A stretch of 49,147 nt of DNA, taken from Saccoglossus kowalevskii (lineage: Eukaryota > Hemichordata > Enteropneusta > Harrimaniidae). Made by a program: the position numbers and the translations under genes. The stretch lies in assembly GCF_000003605.2 (NCBI RefSeq), contig NW_003123908.1:299000-348146 (forward strand), given 5' to 3'. This document shows positions 46,517-49,147 of this stretch, piece after piece (positions within the stretch are counted from its first letter, which is position 1; each line of letters begins with the position of its first letter). The notes beneath the pieces were generated by a model that saw only the letters and a list, made by a program, of their open reading frames with translations, did not search any database and was not told the DNA's origin.

Positions 46517-49147
46517 ACATAATTACCAGGCCAATCATAAAACAATCAGTGCCTTCCCCAGTGGAAAGGATTTTAAATTCTAGAGCAGTATCAAATAGTA
46601 TTAATATTGCAAATGAGGCAACCAATCAAGAGACAGTTACAATTTTACCTACAAGGTCATTGCAGGTGAGAATTGCATTCCTACGCTCTTTTACTTCTTT
46701 GCATATTAGCCAATCACAAAGCCTGTATTAGTTTTGTGGTCCATCACCACTCAGTCGATGGTCACTAACCTATTGTTCAGACGAATTAAGAGCAAATGTG
46801 CAGCCCTCTGCATGGTTTGTGCATGTGATCATTCATAACACATATCAATAAAATAATTTGAAAACAACTTATTTATTCGAGAAAGGGAGAATAAAATGTT
46901 AATCATACAAAAAACTAATACAGGTTTTGTTTACGTGCCTGCATGTTGTTTCTCTGTGTCTGTACATGTCTAATTTATGTTGAATCCAAATATTGTGTAA
47001 GCCTGTTTCCTTTGTACCTGCCCAACAAACCAGCCATTTATTCCTTAAGTAATCCTGTGTGGGTGAGTAATCTTGGGTGTTCTACATGTTTTATGCAGTG
47101 CTTAGCCCTTAAAATAATAATATTGAAAATAATAACTTTTATGTTTGATATAACTATCTGATTTGGAATTATTTCTGTGCACAGTTTCACGTATAAAAAG
47201 TTGTTCATCTCTGTTTGTCTGACATATTTTGAATAGCATTTCAAACATTGGATTAACTGCGAATCAGATTGTGTCTTATAAAACTATATGTGCAGAATCA
47301 AATTTTTGTTTTACTAAGGCAGCATCTGATTGGATATCATTCATTTCTGTCATAGAAAAACTTTCATATAATATATGTCAAATGTACTTCAGAGAAACCA
47401 AGTTTAAGAGAAATGTGGACAGATAAAACTAAATCTAAACTCTGTAATCATTGTGCTGGCAGATAAATTGGAATAACTGATCAAAATACTTATAGTTTCT
47501 AAAATTAGAATATTTTATCACTTTGAAACTGATATTGATATTTGCATGTATGTGTAATTTATTTGTTTTCATTGTTTTCAAATCCAATAAAGCGTTCTTA
47601 GATACTATTAGTTGTAGTTTCTTGTGTGTTTATTATACTCACAGTGTTGTTTTCCCTTCTTGTTATATGTGTAGTGTACATGTTACCTCCTTCCCTACCT
47701 CCTGATCCATCCAAATAAACCAGGGTACAGTATACCATGTAGTTCTTGAAGCGATTCTATATAATTATATATATTAAGTTTATATGCTTGTTTCAACATT
47801 CAAAAGCATTCTCTATGTTGCAGCTATCCTGTTGAACATTCCTTTTTGCATGCAAACCAATAAAAGGTTTAATTTCATTATCATGTTTATCATCATCTTT
47901 TATGCATATAAGCTTTATACTCAGTGTTGTGGATCTCATTATCATTTGTATACATGTTTATGCTAACTTGTAAATAAAGAATGTTACTATACTTTATTTT
48001 TGGTGGTTGCTTCCATTTTCTTTTCATTGGCTTGTCATCTCTTTGCTCACTCTGGTTCCATGGTTACTGACAATGTTTTATATTCTTCCATTCTTCACTT
48101 GTATATGGTTTAATTTCAAAGCAAGGTGGCTTGTTATATCATTGCACAAAGCATGATTACTGCATTTCAATTCATTTCATGATATGGCTTTCATAATATA
48201 CATGAATTAATTGCCAATCAGTGTATAACTAATTATTTGGTTAAAAAATGCGAATATATTTTTATTTGTAACAGTAGTGTGTTATTTCCTATTCCAACAT
48301 GATTGCAATTCTGGAGGAAATTTGAAAAAATCATCACAACTGTATTGTCAGAGATTTAGCTCATGATGTAGCACAGTAAGAAAAACATTTGTGATCAGCA
48401 TAATAAAATTAATAAAAAACAGTCTTCCTCATCATGAACAATTTGGGTATTTGAAATGCATATCATGAGTTTGTGAATAGCATCTTGTTTGTTAATTTCA
48501 AATTGGCAGATTAAGGCATGATTTGTTCTTGTACATTTCATTCAGTTTTGGCTCAGTATATGCATGATATATTTTCATTAACTACATTCCATCATATAAA
48601 TTATCAACAGCCATCTACAAATCATACATTTTATGTTTCAGGAGGGGAACAGAGACTTGGATACTCTTGTGTCCATGGTTACAAGCATGCACAATCTTAA
48701 TGAGTTAAAACCATCACCATCCATTGCCATTCTACAATCACTGGTATCAAACAACGTAGCACAAAACTCCATCGTAACTTCTGATGTCACAAACTATGTT
48801 TCCATAGGAATAGTGGATGTTGAGCAAAGAGCACAAGCCAAAAATAAAACAAAAAAAAATAATGGATCACTAGAACAAACACTTTTCCAGACACATTCAT
48901 ATGCAACTGAAACTATCATTTACAAATCAATACCTTCTAGTTTTGCTTTTATTGAGTCAAGCGAGTCAAAACATTTTCAATCTTCGGTGCTAACAACCTA
49001 CTCAGAACAATCTGTGAATCCCTATAGTGAATCAATACAAGCAATATCACCTACTGCCAATACCTTGTTAAATATGGGTAGACATACATCAAATATTTTA
49101 GGAGACCAAATGTCTCCAACTATAAGTCATCTATTACCATCCCTGTC
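46517..49147 (+). CDS. Partial gene for a Ser/Thr/Asn-rich protein, runs off right edge
   Basis: Two plus-strand exons. Exon a, 46517-46665 (149 nt), follows CTTTTTCTTTTTCAG and ends CAG|GTGAGA; it enters in phase 1 and leaves in phase 0, reading IITRPIIKQSVPSPVERIL and on to ILPTRSLQ. Exon b starts at 48642 after TTTTATGTTTCAG, reads EGNRDLDTLVSMVTSMHNL and stays open for 168 codons to the window edge. It is rich in Ser, Thr, Asn and Gln, with runs such as SSVLTTYSEQSVNPYSESI, and has two N-glycosylation sequons (NKT, NGS). Such composition is usual for a mucin-like or adhesion-protein ectodomain, but no domain is visible. Upstream exons must exist, since exon a is internal, and the downstream end is outside the window. 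The intron between them is about 2 kb. Exon b has no early ATG and would be missed by ORF scanning. Confidence 0.6.
46666..48641 (+). other. Intron of the Ser/Thr-rich gene
   Basis: GT-AG intron. A possible 29-nt exon at 47032-47060 (after AACAAACCAG, before GTGAGT) would bring a stop in the phase required, so it is not included. The rest is AT-rich with no recognised feature. Confidence 0.45.

Noticed and set aside
47032-47060. 29-nt microexon between the two Ser/Thr-rich exons
   Set aside because: Its inclusion would create a stop codon in the phase set by the exon ending at 46665.

Overview
The window is animal nuclear DNA: AT-rich (roughly two thirds A+T by eye), with interrupted genes, GT-AG introns plus one apparent GC-AG intron, minisatellites, MITE-like palindromic repeats with TA or TTAA flanks, and an assembly gap of Ns. 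Nothing looks bacterial, and I see no tRNA or rRNA. The secreted C-type lectin genes and the kinds of dispersed repeat suggest a marine invertebrate, perhaps a lophotrochozoan, but the sequence alone does not fix the phylum.

Layout. 1.0-2.6 kb is a 23-bp minisatellite. 2.8-5.75 kb is a broken copy (+ strand) of a repeat-borne invertebrate protein family with an 'EADTR...SPD.DV' motif; it also carries a 39-bp palindromic insert with 9-bp flanking duplications. 7.7-12.9 kb is a five-exon minus-strand gene for a secreted protein: signal peptide, 256-residue Ser-rich stalk built of 39-residue repeats, one C-type lectin domain (CTLD) and a short Cys tail. 19.4-24.0 kb holds its plus-strand paralogue with the same exon plan and phases. 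The two genes are head to head about 6.8 kb apart. The interval between them holds a small TTAA-flanked MITE and two candidate minus-strand exons.

24-46 kb has no gene I can support. It contains several copies of a TIR-bearing MITE-like family, a 17-bp minisatellite broken by a 557-base N gap, a CpG-richer patch at 26.6-27.1 kb and a cluster of related dispersed repeats at 43-46 kb. The right edge (46.5-49.1 kb) holds two exons of a plus-strand gene for a Ser/Thr/Asn-rich protein that runs off the window. Neither ends in a long ATG-initiated ORF; both were recognised from splice sites and matching phase.

The most interesting content is the CTLD pair. Both encode secreted lectin-fold proteins without EPN or QPD sugar-binding triplets. 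Both have a Cys-x-Cys pair before the lectin domain, a D-C-x-S-C tail after it, and low-complexity Ser-rich stalks that expanded by different repeat units. That architecture would suit an extracellular matrix, mucus, shell-matrix or recognition role, but no function can be proven from sequence. Exon models were built by hand from splice consensus, phase and homology between the two genes; no searches were run.
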